A stretch of DNA of 64,000 nt from Acidobacteriota bacterium (GTDB lineage: Bacteria > Acidobacteriota > Terriglobia > Terriglobales > Acidobacteriaceae), in NCBI GenBank assembly GCA_021803035.1, contig JAJZME010000059.1:124001-188000 (forward strand), given 5' to 3'. The translations under genes and the position numbers were made by a program. Under the pieces are notes generated by a model. The model was not told where the DNA came from and ran no database searches. It saw only the letters and a list, made by a program, of their open reading frames with translations. Positions 28,196 through 37,176 of this stretch are shown piece after piece (within the stretch, counting starts at the first letter, position 1; the number at the start of each line of letters is the position of its first letter).

Positions 28196-29293
28196 ATGGC
28201 CCCTGCCCGCCATACCCGGATTCTGATTGTGGATGACTCGGCGGTGATGCGCAGCCTGCTGCGCTCCGTCGTCCTGGCGGACCCGCGCCTGGAAGTGGCG
28301 GGAACCGCGGCCGATGGGGATTTGGCGCTCCAGTTGGTGGAAATTCTCCGGCCCGACCTGGTGCTGCTGGATGTGGAAATGCCGGTGATGGACGGGCTGG
28401 CGACGCTGAGCGAGCTGCGCAAACGCAGGCACACGATGCCCGTGATCATGTGCAGTTCGCTCACCCGCCGCGGAGCCCGGGTCGCCATTGAAGCGCTGGC
28501 CGGTGGCGCTTCCGACTACGTAGCCAAGCCCGCCGGGCAATCGGACCGGCAAACATCCATGCGCGCCCTGTCGTACGATCTGCTGGCGAAGATCCATGCA
28601 CTGACAAGCGTTCCGCAACCGGTACCGCCGGTCTTCTCGCTTGGCTTGCCGCCCATCAGGCTGCGACCGGCCGCTTCGGCTCCCGCAGTGGTGGCCATCG
28701 GCGTCTCCACCGGCGGTCCGGCAGCACTGGACGTGCTGCTGCCCGCGCTGCCCGGCGATTTCCCCTTGCCGGTCCTTCTGGTTCAGCACATGTCGGAGGT
28801 CTTCACCGGCCTGCTCGCCGAACGGCTCAGCGGCATCTGCCGCCTGCGCGTGCAGGAGGCCGCGGAGGGTCTTCCGGCGCGCGCGGGTACGATCTACATC
28901 GCCCGCGGCAACTGGCACCTGGAAGTGATGGCCGCGGCGGCTCCCGGCGCCCCGGCCACACTGCACCTGAGCCAGGGCCCGCTGGAAAACCATTGCCGCC
29001 CTGCTGTCGATGTGCTCTTCCGCAGCGCGGCCAGGGCCTACGGTCCGGGCGTGCTGGCGGTGGTGCTTACCGGCATGGGCGCGGATGGAACCGAAGGCTG
29101 CCGCGCCGTCCGCGAACAGGGCGGCATGGTCTGGGCGCAGGACCGGGCCACCAGCACGGTCTGGGGCATGCCCGGCTCCGTTGCCGGCGCGGGTCTGGCG
29201 GAAAAGGTGCTGCCGCTGGCCGCCATTGCGCCCGAGATGATCCGAATAGCCCGCAGCTCGATCGCGAGTGAAGTTGACCGAATGGTGGTGTAG
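28196..29293 (+). CDS. cheB: Chemotaxis response regulator protein-glutamate methylesterase CheB
   Basis: CheB removes methyl groups from receptor glutamates and deamidates glutamines once phosphorylated. The 365 residues show a receiver domain with acidic pair D13-D14, phospho-acceptor Asp59 (LLDVEMPVMDG) and K111, then a methylesterase domain with Ser171 (GVSTGGP), His198 (LVQHMS) and Asp297 (GMGADGTEG), the complete triad. A GGAGG ribosome site lies 9 bases before the ATG at 28196; the open frame extends 17 codons further without a better start. It follows cheW after a 69-bp gap and precedes cheR by 2 bp. Confidence 0.94.
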   Translation: MAPARHTRILIVDDSAVMRSLLRSVVLADPRLEVAGTAADGDLALQLVEILRPDLVLLDVEMPVMDGLATLSELRKRRHTMPVIMCSSLTRRGARVAIEALAGGASDYVAKPAGQSDRQTSMRALSYDLLAKIHALTSVPQPVPPVFSLGLPPIRLRPAASAPAVVAIGVSTGGPAALDVLLPALPGDFPLPVLLVQHMSEVFTGLLAERLSGICRLRVQEAAEGLPARAGTIYIARGNWHLEVMAAAAPGAPATLHLSQGPLENHCRPAVDVLFRSAARAYGPGVLAVVLTGMGADGTEGCRAVREQGGMVWAQDRATSTVWGMPGSVAGAGLAEKVLPLAAIAPEMIRIARSSIASEVDRMVV

Positions 29294-29295
29294 AG

Positions 29296-30135
29296 ATGGA
29301 ATCAACCGCAGGGGACGGCTACGGATATCTGCGCCAACTCGTCTACAGCGTCACGCAGAATGTGCTCGACCCGTCGCGCGATTACCTCTTCGACTCGCGC
29401 CTGGCCGGGATCCTGCGCGACCAGGGCATGACGCAAGTGGGTGAGCTGGTGCGCCATCTGCGCCGATGCAAGGACCCGACGATCGAGCAGTCCATTGCCG
29501 AGGCCATGACCATCAACGAGACCAGCTTCTTCCGCGACGGTCACCCCTTCGAGCTGTTGCGCACCGAATTGCTGCCCCGGCTGATTGAAGCCCGCCGCCA
29601 GACACGCGCGCTGCGCATCTGGAGCGCGGCCTGCTCAACCGGGCAGGAGGCATACAGCCTGGCCATGCTGCTCATCGCGCACTTTCCCCGGCTGGCCGGG
29701 TGGGACATTCGCATTGAAGGCACCGACATTTGCAGCGCGGCCATCAAGTGCGCCCAAGCCGGCCGCTACCACCGCATCGACGTGAACCGGGGCCTGCCGG
29801 CGCGCATGCTGGCGCGGTTCTTCGATCACCAGGGCGAAAGCTGGACCATCAAGCCCGAGGTGCGCAGACTCTGCCGCTTCCGCCACGCCAACCTTTGCGG
29901 CACGCCGTTTCCCTTCAGCCGCGCCAGCGACCGCTTCGACATCATCTTCCTGCGCAACGTGATGCTCTACTTCTCGCAGGAAACCCGTCTGGCGCTGCTC
30001 GAAAAGATGCACCACCTGCTTCCGCCTGACGGCATCCTGTTTCTCGGCTCCAGCGAACAGCCGCCAGATACTTCGGCATGGAAGCCGGAGATCGCGGGCA
30101 GCGCCTGCCACTACAAACCGCGCCGAACCAGCTAA
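29296..30135 (+). CDS. cheR: Chemotaxis methyltransferase CheR
   Basis: CheR methylates glutamates of chemoreceptors using S-adenosylmethionine. The 279-residue protein contains the helical N-terminal domain with MTINETSFFRDGHPFE (about 72-87) and the class I methyltransferase fold with IWSAACSTGQEAYSLAM for cofactor binding. The FDIIFLRNVMLYFS motif and a final DGILFLGSSE strand complete it. It starts 2 bases after the cheB stop, so it is in the same operon. It has no TPR or C-terminal pentapeptide tether. The operon ends 3 bp before a convergent ABC permease gene. Confidence 0.94.
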   Translation: MESTAGDGYGYLRQLVYSVTQNVLDPSRDYLFDSRLAGILRDQGMTQVGELVRHLRRCKDPTIEQSIAEAMTINETSFFRDGHPFELLRTELLPRLIEARRQTRALRIWSAACSTGQEAYSLAMLLIAHFPRLAGWDIRIEGTDICSAAIKCAQAGRYHRIDVNRGLPARMLARFFDHQGESWTIKPEVRRLCRFRHANLCGTPFPFSRASDRFDIIFLRNVMLYFSQETRLALLEKMHHLLPPDGILFLGSSEQPPDTSAWKPEIAGSACHYKPRRTS

Positions 30136-30138
30136 CTC

Positions 30139-31890
30139 CTAATCCGTCTTCACCAGCGCGGCAAGCAACTCGTCCCTGTGCCGATTTGCCATGGCGTCGG
30201 CGTTGGCCAGCACGCGCAGCCACACGATGAACGTCACCACGGCCAGCGCCAGCAGGACGGGAGTGGCCAGCCAAAGGTCGCCGAAGAGCAAGCACAGGCC
30301 GACCGTTGCCGCACCGACGGCGAGGATGCCCAGTTGCACCAGCATGCTGAACAGCGCGATAGCCTGCCCACCGAGATGCCGGCCGACGCGGCTCAGGTTG
30401 ACGCGGTGCGGCATGGTAAGCGAGAGAATGTTGCCCACGGTCAGATGCGCGGGCAGCGCAAAGACCAGCCAGGCCGCCGTCGCCGCAAGCCAGGGAGCGC
30501 TGGGCGCGCCCAGGCGCAGCACGGTCAGCACGCCCGCCGTCAACGCAACCAGAACGAACAACATGGCGTGAAAGATGTTTTTCGCCAGCAGCACTGTGCG
30601 CATGGGCGTGGGCGAAAGGAACAGCAGTTGAATACCCGCGCCCTCCGTGCCCAGGTTGTTGTAGATCAACTGCGTAAAGCCGAGCGCCGCATAGGCGATG
30701 CACAGCGGCAGCGCAACGGGAAACGCGCCGCCGTGCGAGAACCTGGTGCCGTGGAGCAGGCTGGCCAGGACGAGCACCATCAGCAACGGCGCGCCGATGG
30801 CATAGAGCAGCGGCAGGGAGCGGATCATGGTGCGCGCATCTTTCTCGATCATGGCGCCAATGGGCCCGGAGCCACCCAGCGCGGCCAGCCCGCCGGCGGA
30901 CTCTCTGGCGCTCACGCCGTTTGCGCGTCTTTCCGTCCCGCGCACCGCGGAGGCATCGCTCAGGTTCTCGCCGCGGTGCTCGGCGCGCAATCGCACGCTC
31001 AACAGCAGTCCGGCACCCAATCCATAGAGGCCGAGCAGGCTCAGATATCCCAGCGCAGCCGCAGGTTGGCCACCGTCGGCGCGCTCCAGGGTGGCGATGC
31101 CCAATCCCGGAGGCAGCCAGCTTTGCGCCGTTTCCGCCCATGCCAGATTGCGCAGCAAGGTGGCGCGCTGGCGCTCGGTCACCTGCTTCGGATGCTTCTT
31201 CTCGCGCAGCGCCGGATTGAGAAACTGCAGGCCCAGCAGCACGGCGAAAAACAGCACGCTCATGACCTCGCGCGTCTTGCGTTGCCCCAGCCAGCGGTCG
31301 AACCAGGCAAAAACAGCTCGCGACAGCAACAGATTGAAGACCGCGAACACCGCCATCGCCGCCGCGGCCCACCCAAACAGCCCGGGATCGGCCAGCGTGA
31401 CACCGGCCCAGATGCCGAAGCAGCCCAGCGCGCCAAAGATGGTGGAAGAATCGATGAGCCCGAAGACCACATGCAGCACGAAGAACGGCGCAAAGCCCAT
31501 GGGAAAGCGCAACAGCCCGTTCAAATCGAACTGCTGTTGCGACGCGGCCATCACCAGCGGCATCATCTGCCACATGGCGAACAGAGCCCATAGCAGGACC
31601 GGCATTACCAGCCACTGCCCCTTTGACGCCATATAATACGCGCCGCCGCCCAGACCGGCCGTGATGCCCAAAGCCATGAACCCGTACAGCAGATAATTGA
31701 GGCCGCTGGCTGCCGCCTCCAGCGCCCCGCGCGTGGAGTGCAAGCCGTTGCGGAAGGCCTGCCAGCGCATGGTTGCCAGGGCCGCGTATTGCGTGCGCGC
31801 CAGAGGACAGAGCACGCCGCCCCCGATGGGGACCCACCCGGCGCCGCTCTCGCCCGCTTCGCGCACATCCGCCCCGGCTAGGCCAGCCAT
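30139..31890 (-). CDS. ABC-2 type transporter permease, large
   Basis: The 583-residue protein has about twelve hydrophobic segments in two halves, separated by a charged stretch near residues 250-340. No ATP-binding motif is present. It begins 13 bases inside the end of the adjacent ATPase gene, in a different frame, and the pair are clearly translated together. The layout fits an exporter permease of the ABC-2/NatB class; the substrate is unknown. An upstream open frame begins at 32070, but the first hydrophobic helix lies well after the internal ATG at 31890. The gene ends 3 bp from the end of cheR, on the opposite strand. Confidence 0.78.
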   Translation of the reverse strand: MAGLAGADVREAGESGAGWVPIGGGVLCPLARTQYAALATMRWQAFRNGLHSTRGALEAAASGLNYLLYGFMALGITAGLGGGAYYMASKGQWLVMPVLLWALFAMWQMMPLVMAASQQQFDLNGLLRFPMGFAPFFVLHVVFGLIDSSTIFGALGCFGIWAGVTLADPGLFGWAAAAMAVFAVFNLLLSRAVFAWFDRWLGQRKTREVMSVLFFAVLLGLQFLNPALREKKHPKQVTERQRATLLRNLAWAETAQSWLPPGLGIATLERADGGQPAAALGYLSLLGLYGLGAGLLLSVRLRAEHRGENLSDASAVRGTERRANGVSARESAGGLAALGGSGPIGAMIEKDARTMIRSLPLLYAIGAPLLMVLVLASLLHGTRFSHGGAFPVALPLCIAYAALGFTQLIYNNLGTEGAGIQLLFLSPTPMRTVLLAKNIFHAMLFVLVALTAGVLTVLRLGAPSAPWLAATAAWLVFALPAHLTVGNILSLTMPHRVNLSRVGRHLGGQAIALFSMLVQLGILAVGAATVGLCLLFGDLWLATPVLLALAVVTFIVWLRVLANADAMANRHRDELLAALVKTD

Positions 31891-32675
31891 GACAGCTCCT
31901 GCGCGGGCTCCATGCCGCCCGCGCCCACAATGGAAAGAAACATCTCTTCGAGCGTGAGCCGCTGGCCGCCTTCCGCGCCCGGCAGCGATGCGGCCACGCC
32001 CGCGCGCAGCTCTTCCAGCGAGCCGTTCGCCACCAGCCGCCCCTTGTGAATAATGGCCACGTGACTGCACAGCCGTTCCACAATCTCAAGAACGTGGGTG
32101 GTGAGGAAAATGGTGGCTCCGCGCTGGATCATGCCCTGCAGCATAGTCTTCAACATGCCGGCGGCGATGGCGTCCACACCCTCGAACGGCTCGTCCAGAA
32201 ACAGCACCTTGGGCCCGTGAATCACCGCCGCGGCCAGCGCCAGCTTCTTCTGCATGCCGTGCGAAAAGTCGGTAACCAGCTTGCGGCCGTTGCCGCCAAG
32301 CTGCATGAAGTCCAGCAGTTCTTCGGCGCGCTGCGCTGTGATCTGCCGGTCCAGCCCGTACATGCGGCCCACAAAGTGCAGATACTCGGGCGCGGTCAGC
32401 CGGCCCAGCAACGCCATCCCCTCGGGCACCACGCCAATGTGCCGTTTCAGCTCCAGCGCGCTGGCGTCAAAGCGCCGCCCCAGAATCTCCACCGTACCGG
32501 CAGTCGGCTCCAGCAGCCCGGTCAGCATCTTGATGGTGGTCGACTTCCCTGCCCCATTCGGCCCCAGAAACCCGAAAAACTGCCCCGGCGCCACGCTGAA
32601 TGTGACGTTATTCACAGCAACGAGTTCGCCGAAGGTCCGGGTTAGACCATACGTCTGAATCGCCGGATGTTCCAT
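31878..32675 (-). CDS. ABC transporter ATP-binding protein
   Basis: The product has 265 residues with a Walker A (GPNGAGKST, about 39-47) and a Walker B with catalytic Glu (VLFLDEPFEGVD). The signature motif reads FSHGMQKK instead of LSGGQ, a form frequent in ABC-2 exporter ATPases, and the switch His is in TTHVLE. It couples ATP hydrolysis to export through the overlapping permease (13 bp overlap at 31878-31890). The open frame begins 65 codons earlier, but the domain starts at ATG 32675 (IQTYGLTRTFGELVAVNN). A C-terminal region beyond residue 215 is low in conserved motifs. Confidence 0.92.
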   Translation of the reverse strand: MEHPAIQTYGLTRTFGELVAVNNVTFSVAPGQFFGFLGPNGAGKSTTIKMLTGLLEPTAGTVEILGRRFDASALELKRHIGVVPEGMALLGRLTAPEYLHFVGRMYGLDRQITAQRAEELLDFMQLGGNGRKLVTDFSHGMQKKLALAAAVIHGPKVLFLDEPFEGVDAIAAGMLKTMLQGMIQRGATIFLTTHVLEIVERLCSHVAIIHKGRLVANGSLEELRAGVAASLPGAEGGQRLTLEEMFLSIVGAGGMEPAQELSWLA

Positions 32676-33255
32676 GTGGGCTAAGCATAGCAGAGATGGT
32701 TTCGGCAGCACCCGCCAATCGTTCTGGCGGGTAACCAGCAGGCAGAAATGCAGATTACGAACGGTGCTGGCTGCCCCTCCCGCCTTTGGGACCCGGGATA
32801 TTGCGCTGCCTGCGGAGGTGCAAAGGATGCCCCCGAACAACCCGTGAAAGATGTCATCGGGCTGAGCCATTTGGATACGCAGGAAGGTAAGGGCAGTTCA
32901 CCTGCTTATCTGCATCTGCATTTTTCGCTGGAAACAAAATTATCTGCAAAAAATTCTGTGGAAAAGAAAATATTTTTGAGGGGGGTGGGTGTGTGGCAGC
33001 GGGGTGGTACGGACCGGCTGGATCCCTGACATTTTGAGCAGCGGAAATGGCTGATACGACTCGGGAGCAGCAACTTTTATACATAAACAGATTATGCGCC
33101 GGAGAGGCGAAATTAAATGCAAAAGAGTGACGGCTGCGGATCGAGAGCGGTGCGGGACGCCGTCGCGCACGTCAGGTCTGCCAACGGGATACAACCGGTC
33201 TTCCTGCTGGCTCTCAGGAGCGCAGGGCGCGCCAACCGCCTGCGTCCTTACGTCC
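32676..33255. other. 580-bp spacer, AT-rich patch and G-rich tract, no gene
   Basis: This gap lies between the ATPase start (minus) and the end of a beta-propeller lipoprotein gene (minus). It holds short open frames of poor quality that I do not accept. An A/T-rich stretch at about 32935-32978 is followed by a G-rich run at 32979-33005 with several runs of three or more G, which could form a quadruplex. There is no tRNA-like fold visible. Confidence 0.4.
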
Positions 33256-34455
33256 CTACCGCACCTTGAACGCCTTGTCCACGATGGCGTTTGGATCGCG
33301 GCCGGTGGGGATGAGGGTGAAGAGCGCAAACGGCGAGGTGGTCAGCGCGGCGACGTCGCCGGAGCGGGCATCGGCGGAAAAGAGCAGGTTGCCGGCGGCG
33401 GAAAGAGCCAGCGCTGAGGGGCCATCGCCAGCGCGGACCGCCGCGGTGCGCATGCCATCGAGGATGGAGTAGACGGTGATGTACTGCGAGCGGTAGTTGC
33501 CGACATAGAGCAGCGAATTGTCGGGCGAGACCAGGCCGAAGACCGGGCCGTTGCCGATTTGGATGGCGTCGAGGACGTCGTTGGAATCGGTAACGACTTC
33601 GGAGATGGTATCGGAGAGCGAGTTGGCGACGAAGACCTCGCCACCGTCGGGCTTGAGGGCCAGATTCACCGGACCGCGGCCCACTTCCATGATCGTCTCA
33701 AGACGGTCGGGCTCGGGAGGATTCTTCTGCTTGAGAGCGATGACCATGACGGAGTGGCCCGCCGAGCAGGCAACGAAGGTCTTGGAGGAGTCGGGCAGGA
33801 CAACGGGGTCGGTGGCGCCGGGACAGCCGCCGAAGGTGGCGCGAATGCGGCGGGTGGCGGGATCGATGAGAGTGACGGAGTTGCCGCGCCGGTCGGCGAC
33901 AACGAGGGTTTTGCCGTCGGGCGCCAGGCTGATGGACGCCGGATCGACGCCGGCGGGAATCTGCGCGATTTCGCGGCGGGTTTCGAGATCGACGACCGAG
34001 ATCGTGTTGGAGCCGGAGTTGCTGACGTAGGCCAGCTTGCCATCGGGGGCGACGGCGATGGAAGTGGGCTGCTTGTGCAGCGGAATGGTGGCGGCGACGG
34101 CGTTCTTTTCGGCGTCGATGACTGAAAGCGAACCTGCGCCGTTGGCCGGGCCCGCGCTCACAGCGTAGACCTCGTTGCGGGTGGGACTGACGGCCACATC
34201 GGCGGGATTCTGGCCGACAAGCAGATCGCGGTCAAAACGCACGTTGACCACGTCAATGACGGATACCGTGGAGCTGCCGCCGTTGGTTACGTACATGTAC
34301 TCGCGGTAGTTGGCCGGATAGTGGGGAAAGCCAGGCTTGCTGCAGCCGGCGAGAACAAGAGACAGCAGGCCGAGGGCAGCGATGGCCGCGAATCCGGCCG
34401 GGAACGCGCGCGGCCTTCGAACAGCGGATGGGATTGGATTCGCCGAGGTGGTCAT
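33256..34455 (-). CDS. YVTN-type beta-propeller lipoprotein
   Basis: The 399 residues have a signal peptide and lipobox ([13 protein letters not shown]), then seven-blade propeller repeats with the YVTN theme ([49 protein letters not shown]). Such proteins are typically surface or periplasmic and often bind, rather than transform, a ligand. Its ATG overlaps the aroF stop (ATGA at 34452-34455), so it is translated with aroF. The chain has no recognisable catalytic residue. It is related in fold, not obviously by descent, to the tandem trio at 17929-22098. Confidence 0.8.
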   Translation of the reverse strand: MTTSANPIPSAVRRPRAFPAGFAAIAALGLLSLVLAGCSKPGFPHYPANYREYMYVTNGGSSTVSVIDVVNVRFDRDLLVGQNPADVAVSPTRNEVYAVSAGPANGAGSLSVIDAEKNAVAATIPLHKQPTSIAVAPDGKLAYVSNSGSNTISVVDLETRREIAQIPAGVDPASISLAPDGKTLVVADRRGNSVTLIDPATRRIRATFGGCPGATDPVVLPDSSKTFVACSAGHSVMVIALKQKNPPEPDRLETIMEVGRGPVNLALKPDGGEVFVANSLSDTISEVVTDSNDVLDAIQIGNGPVFGLVSPDNSLLYVGNYRSQYITVYSILDGMRTAAVRAGDGPSALALSAAGNLLFSADARSGDVAALTTSPFALFTLIPTGRDPNAIVDKAFKVR

Positions 34456-35513
34456 GCGTGTTCTGCAACAGGGGTTTCGACGCGAATGCCGCGTGCGAGG
34501 CGGCGTCCGACGACGGGAGCAATCTGCGCGAGGTCGTCCATCATGCGCGCGAACTGATCGGGATAGATCGACTGCGGCCCGTCGGAAAGAGCCTTTTCCG
34601 GCTGATGATGCACTTCGACGAGGATACCGTCGGCACCGGCGGCCACCGCGGCGCGCGCCATGGGCAGGACGCTGTCGCGGCGGCCCGTGCCGTGGCTGGG
34701 ATCGACGAGGATGGGCAGATGGCTGACGCGGCGGATGGCCGGAATCACGCTCAGGTCCAGCGTGTTGCGGGCGTGGTCCGAGAAGGTGCGCACGCCGCGC
34801 TCGCAGAGGCTCACCTGGTAATTGCCTTCGCTCATGACATATTCGGCGGCCATCAGGAACTCTTCGAGCGTGGCGCTGAGGCCGCGCTTGATGAGCACCG
34901 GCTTGCGCAGCCGGCCCGCGCGCTTGAGCAGCGAGAAGTTCTGCATGTTGCGCGCGCCGATCTGAATGACGTCGGCCCATTCGGCCACCAGGTCAAGGGT
35001 CTCGCTGTCGATGGCTTCAGTAACGATGCGCAGGCCGAATTGGTCGCGGATTTCGGCCATGATTTTGAGAGCGTCGAGCCCGAGGCCCTGGAAGGAATAA
35101 GGCGAGGTGCGCGGCTTGTAAGCGCCGCCGCGAAAGAACTGCGCGCCGGCGGCGGCGATCTTCTCGGCGATGGCGAAGGCCTGCTCGCGGCTCTCGATGG
35201 AGCACGGGCCGGCGATGGCGGCGAGGCCGTTGCCACCAAGGGCGGCGTCGGTTCCGGCAAAGCGGATGACGGTGTCTTCTTCCTTGACGTCGCGGCTGGC
35301 CAGTTTGTAGGGCTTGGTGACGCGGATGACCTCGGCCACGCCGGGGAGTGCTTCAAGATTGCCGCGCTCGACCTCGCCCTGGTTGCCGGTGATGCCGATG
35401 GCGGTGCGCTGCGCTCCGGGTAGAGGATGGGCGCGAAATCCCAACTGCGCGATGGCGTCGCAGACAGCTTGAATCTGCTCAGGCGTAGCCTGCGCCTTCA
35501 TGACCACTAACAT
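34452..35513 (-). CDS. aroF: 3-deoxy-7-phosphoheptulonate synthase (type I beta, ACT-like regulatory domain)
   Basis: This enzyme condenses phosphoenolpyruvate and erythrose 4-phosphate into DAHP, the first step of the shikimate pathway. The 353 residues have an N-terminal ferredoxin-like (ACT-type) domain of about 70 residues, [20 protein letters not shown]. The KDO8P/DAHP synthase barrel follows, with [26 protein letters not shown], the metal-binding CERGVRTF and DPSHGTGRR. This arrangement is the B. subtilis/T. maritima type, where the N-terminal domain mediates feedback by aromatic amino acids. GAGGGG lies before the ATG. It is coupled to the lipoprotein gene downstream. Confidence 0.95.
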   Translation of the reverse strand: MLVVMKAQATPEQIQAVCDAIAQLGFRAHPLPGAQRTAIGITGNQGEVERGNLEALPGVAEVIRVTKPYKLASRDVKEEDTVIRFAGTDAALGGNGLAAIAGPCSIESREQAFAIAEKIAAAGAQFFRGGAYKPRTSPYSFQGLGLDALKIMAEIRDQFGLRIVTEAIDSETLDLVAEWADVIQIGARNMQNFSLLKRAGRLRKPVLIKRGLSATLEEFLMAAEYVMSEGNYQVSLCERGVRTFSDHARNTLDLSVIPAIRRVSHLPILVDPSHGTGRRDSVLPMARAAVAAGADGILVEVHHQPEKALSDGPQSIYPDQFARMMDDLAQIAPVVGRRLARGIRVETPVAEHA

Positions 35514-36038
35514 TGCTGGTCCCCTCGAAGCCTCAGTCTATAAGGTACGACCGCGAAGGGCAATTTCCCGGTGCACGGACGCGGAAGTGGAAGGAATTTG
35601 CCGGCGCGTGGATGAGATACCTGGCATGGCAGTCCGCGGCAAAATTGAAATTGCTGAAACACTCTGGTTCGGGGCTAAAGCCCCGTTGATTCTGCGGGCC
35701 AGTTACGCCACGATCGGGGCCGTGCCGTTTAAAAGCACCTTTGAACAGGATGATCAGGGATCGAGAGAACCAAGGCTAACAACGCAGATCCGGGGTCGCG
35801 TGCTCCTGTGGTTGGAGCTGCGCGTAATTCATTCGCCGGCTGCGGCTGGCATTCCCGGTTTGGAGCCGCAGTCAATGCGCCGGCTAGGTCGAGCTGGCTT
35901 ACAGGAAGATCTTCGCCCGGATTGCTGATAAAGCCAATAGCACAAAAACCCTGCCGGACGGGGGGCGGGTGTTATGAGGCCTGCACAAAGGTGGTAAGCG
36001 GCCGCTGGGCCGGCGTGGAATCAGGAATCAGATTCGAG
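35514..36038. other. 525-bp spacer with a small hairpin repeat, no gene
   Basis: No gene is supported here. A perfect 7-bp hairpin CGGGGCT-AA-AGCCCCG lies at 35670-35685. The rest has no motif I recognise. Short open frames in it lack ribosome sites or homologous patterns. Confidence 0.4.
35670..35685. repeat. Short perfect hairpin CGGGGCT-AA-AGCCCCG
   Basis: Seven-bp arms (35670-35676 and 35679-35685) flank a 2-base loop. It is one copy only in this window; short GC-rich palindromes of this sort are often dispersed in related genomes, but that is an inference. Confidence 0.35.
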
Positions 36039-36278
36039 CTAGCGCGAACTGCGGTCCAGGCGTTCTGCGGCGCGCTTTTGGCTCTGCCACTTGATGCCGA
36101 GCCAGGTGAGATAGCTCAACTGGATCACCCATGCGATGGTATAAGCGGCAACCACGTAATGATGATCGATGCGCTGCGCAATGGTCACGGCATAGGCCGG
36201 TGGATGCGTGGCCCAGAACCATGCTCCGCCAAAGAGGCCGATGGCAACCAGAATTGCCAGACTAATGATAAGCTTCAT
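36039..36278 (-). CDS. ccmD: CcmD-like small membrane protein
   Basis: This 79-residue protein has two hydrophobic segments (about residues 3-22 and 39-58) and a basic C-terminal tail (KWQSQKRAAERLDR). The HHYVVAAYTIAWVIQLSYL segment near the second helix is reminiscent of CcmD, the small partner that helps release holo-CcmE from the CcmC-haem complex. It lies 44 bp after ccmC in the same direction, which supports the reading. The N-terminal helix is longer than in classical CcmD. The start is the ATG at 36278 directly before the first helix. Confidence 0.6.
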   Translation of the reverse strand: MKLIISLAILVAIGLFGGAWFWATHPPAYAVTIAQRIDHHYVVAAYTIAWVIQLSYLTWLGIKWQSQKRAAERLDRSSR

Positions 36279-36322
36279 AGCGCTTTTCCCTATTCCCTGT
36301 GGTTTCTGAACCTCTAAAACGA

Positions 36323-37027
36323 TCAGACTTCGTGCAGCGCCGCTTCGGCTTCGCGCGCTGCGATCTTCTGTTGCTGGCGCGCAACGTTGTAACGGATGAA
36401 CAGAATCAGCATGCCCCAGACGAACCACGCGCCCAGGTTCCACAGAAAGACGCGAAGCATGGGCCAGGCCATGCCGGAGCCGGGACCTCCGAAGAAGACC
36501 GGGGCCGGATGCTGGGTGCGCCACCAGCGGTTGGACATGTAGACGATAGGCACGTCAGCCGCGCCGAAGATGCCCAGTACGGCGGCCAGCGTCTGCATCT
36601 GCGGACCGGCGGCAAAGCGGCGGAGGATCAGGTAGCTGACGTAGATGAGCCAGAGGACAAGCGTCGTGGTCAGGCGGGCGTCCCAGGTCCACCAGATGCC
36701 CCAGGCGCGGCGAGCCCAGATTGGGCCCGTGATGAGCACGACGGTGCAGAAAACCACGCCCACTTCGGCTCCGGCCAGCGCCCAGGCGTCGCAGGTGAGC
36801 GCGCGCTGAGGATTCGTGTGCCGGAAGGCGAGATAGCCGATGGAGCCCACGAGGCTGATGAAGAAGAAGACAAACGCCACCGCCGCTGACGGAACATGGT
36901 AATAGATGATGCGAGCAATCTCACCCTGCATGGCGTCGTTGGGAGCTACAAAGATGGCCAGGTAGAACCCCCAGACCATGAGTGCGACTGTGAACGTCGC
37001 GTAGAGGCCGATGGCAGTTTTTTTCAT
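36323..37027 (-). CDS. ccmC: Cytochrome c biogenesis haem lyase subunit CcmC
   Basis: CcmC (CytC) transfers haem to CcmE in System I cytochrome c maturation. The 234-residue protein has six hydrophobic helices. It carries the tryptophan-rich WGIWWTWD motif (about 110-117) that binds haem with conserved His residues (YYHVPSA, with His44, and NRWWRTQHP). The frame runs 40 codons further upstream, but the first helix begins at the ATG at 37027. Other ccm genes (ccmA, B, E, F, G, H) are not in the window. Confidence 0.88.
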   Translation of the reverse strand: MKKTAIGLYATFTVALMVWGFYLAIFVAPNDAMQGEIARIIYYHVPSAAVAFVFFFISLVGSIGYLAFRHTNPQRALTCDAWALAGAEVGVVFCTVVLITGPIWARRAWGIWWTWDARLTTTLVLWLIYVSYLILRRFAAGPQMQTLAAVLGIFGAADVPIVYMSNRWWRTQHPAPVFFGGPGSGMAWPMLRVFLWNLGAWFVWGMLILFIRYNVARQQQKIAAREAEAALHEV

Positions 37028-37176
37028 TGCGGAACCCAGAACTTGCGGAGTTAATTTCAGTGTACGACGGAGGCAGGCCGCAGGTCTCGCTTTTGTTGGC
37101 ACTGCCGGGGCGGCGGAAGGGCCGGCAGACAGCCGCAAGAGCAGCAAAGAAAAGGAATAGATGATCTAAAGACACC

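Noticed and set aside
27053..29305. A 750-codon open frame on the minus strand
   Set aside because: It overlaps cheA, cheW and cheB, which are complete; the composition is Arg/Gln/His/Ala-rich and shows no family signature.
29942..32089. A 715-codon open frame on the minus strand overlapping the ABC permease
   Set aside because: It is in another frame of the same region and is rich in Arg, Gly and Ser without membrane helices, unlike the permease frame.
32748..33029. A 93-codon open frame in the 580-bp spacer
   Set aside because: No ribosome site, no similarity, and atypical composition; treated as non-coding.
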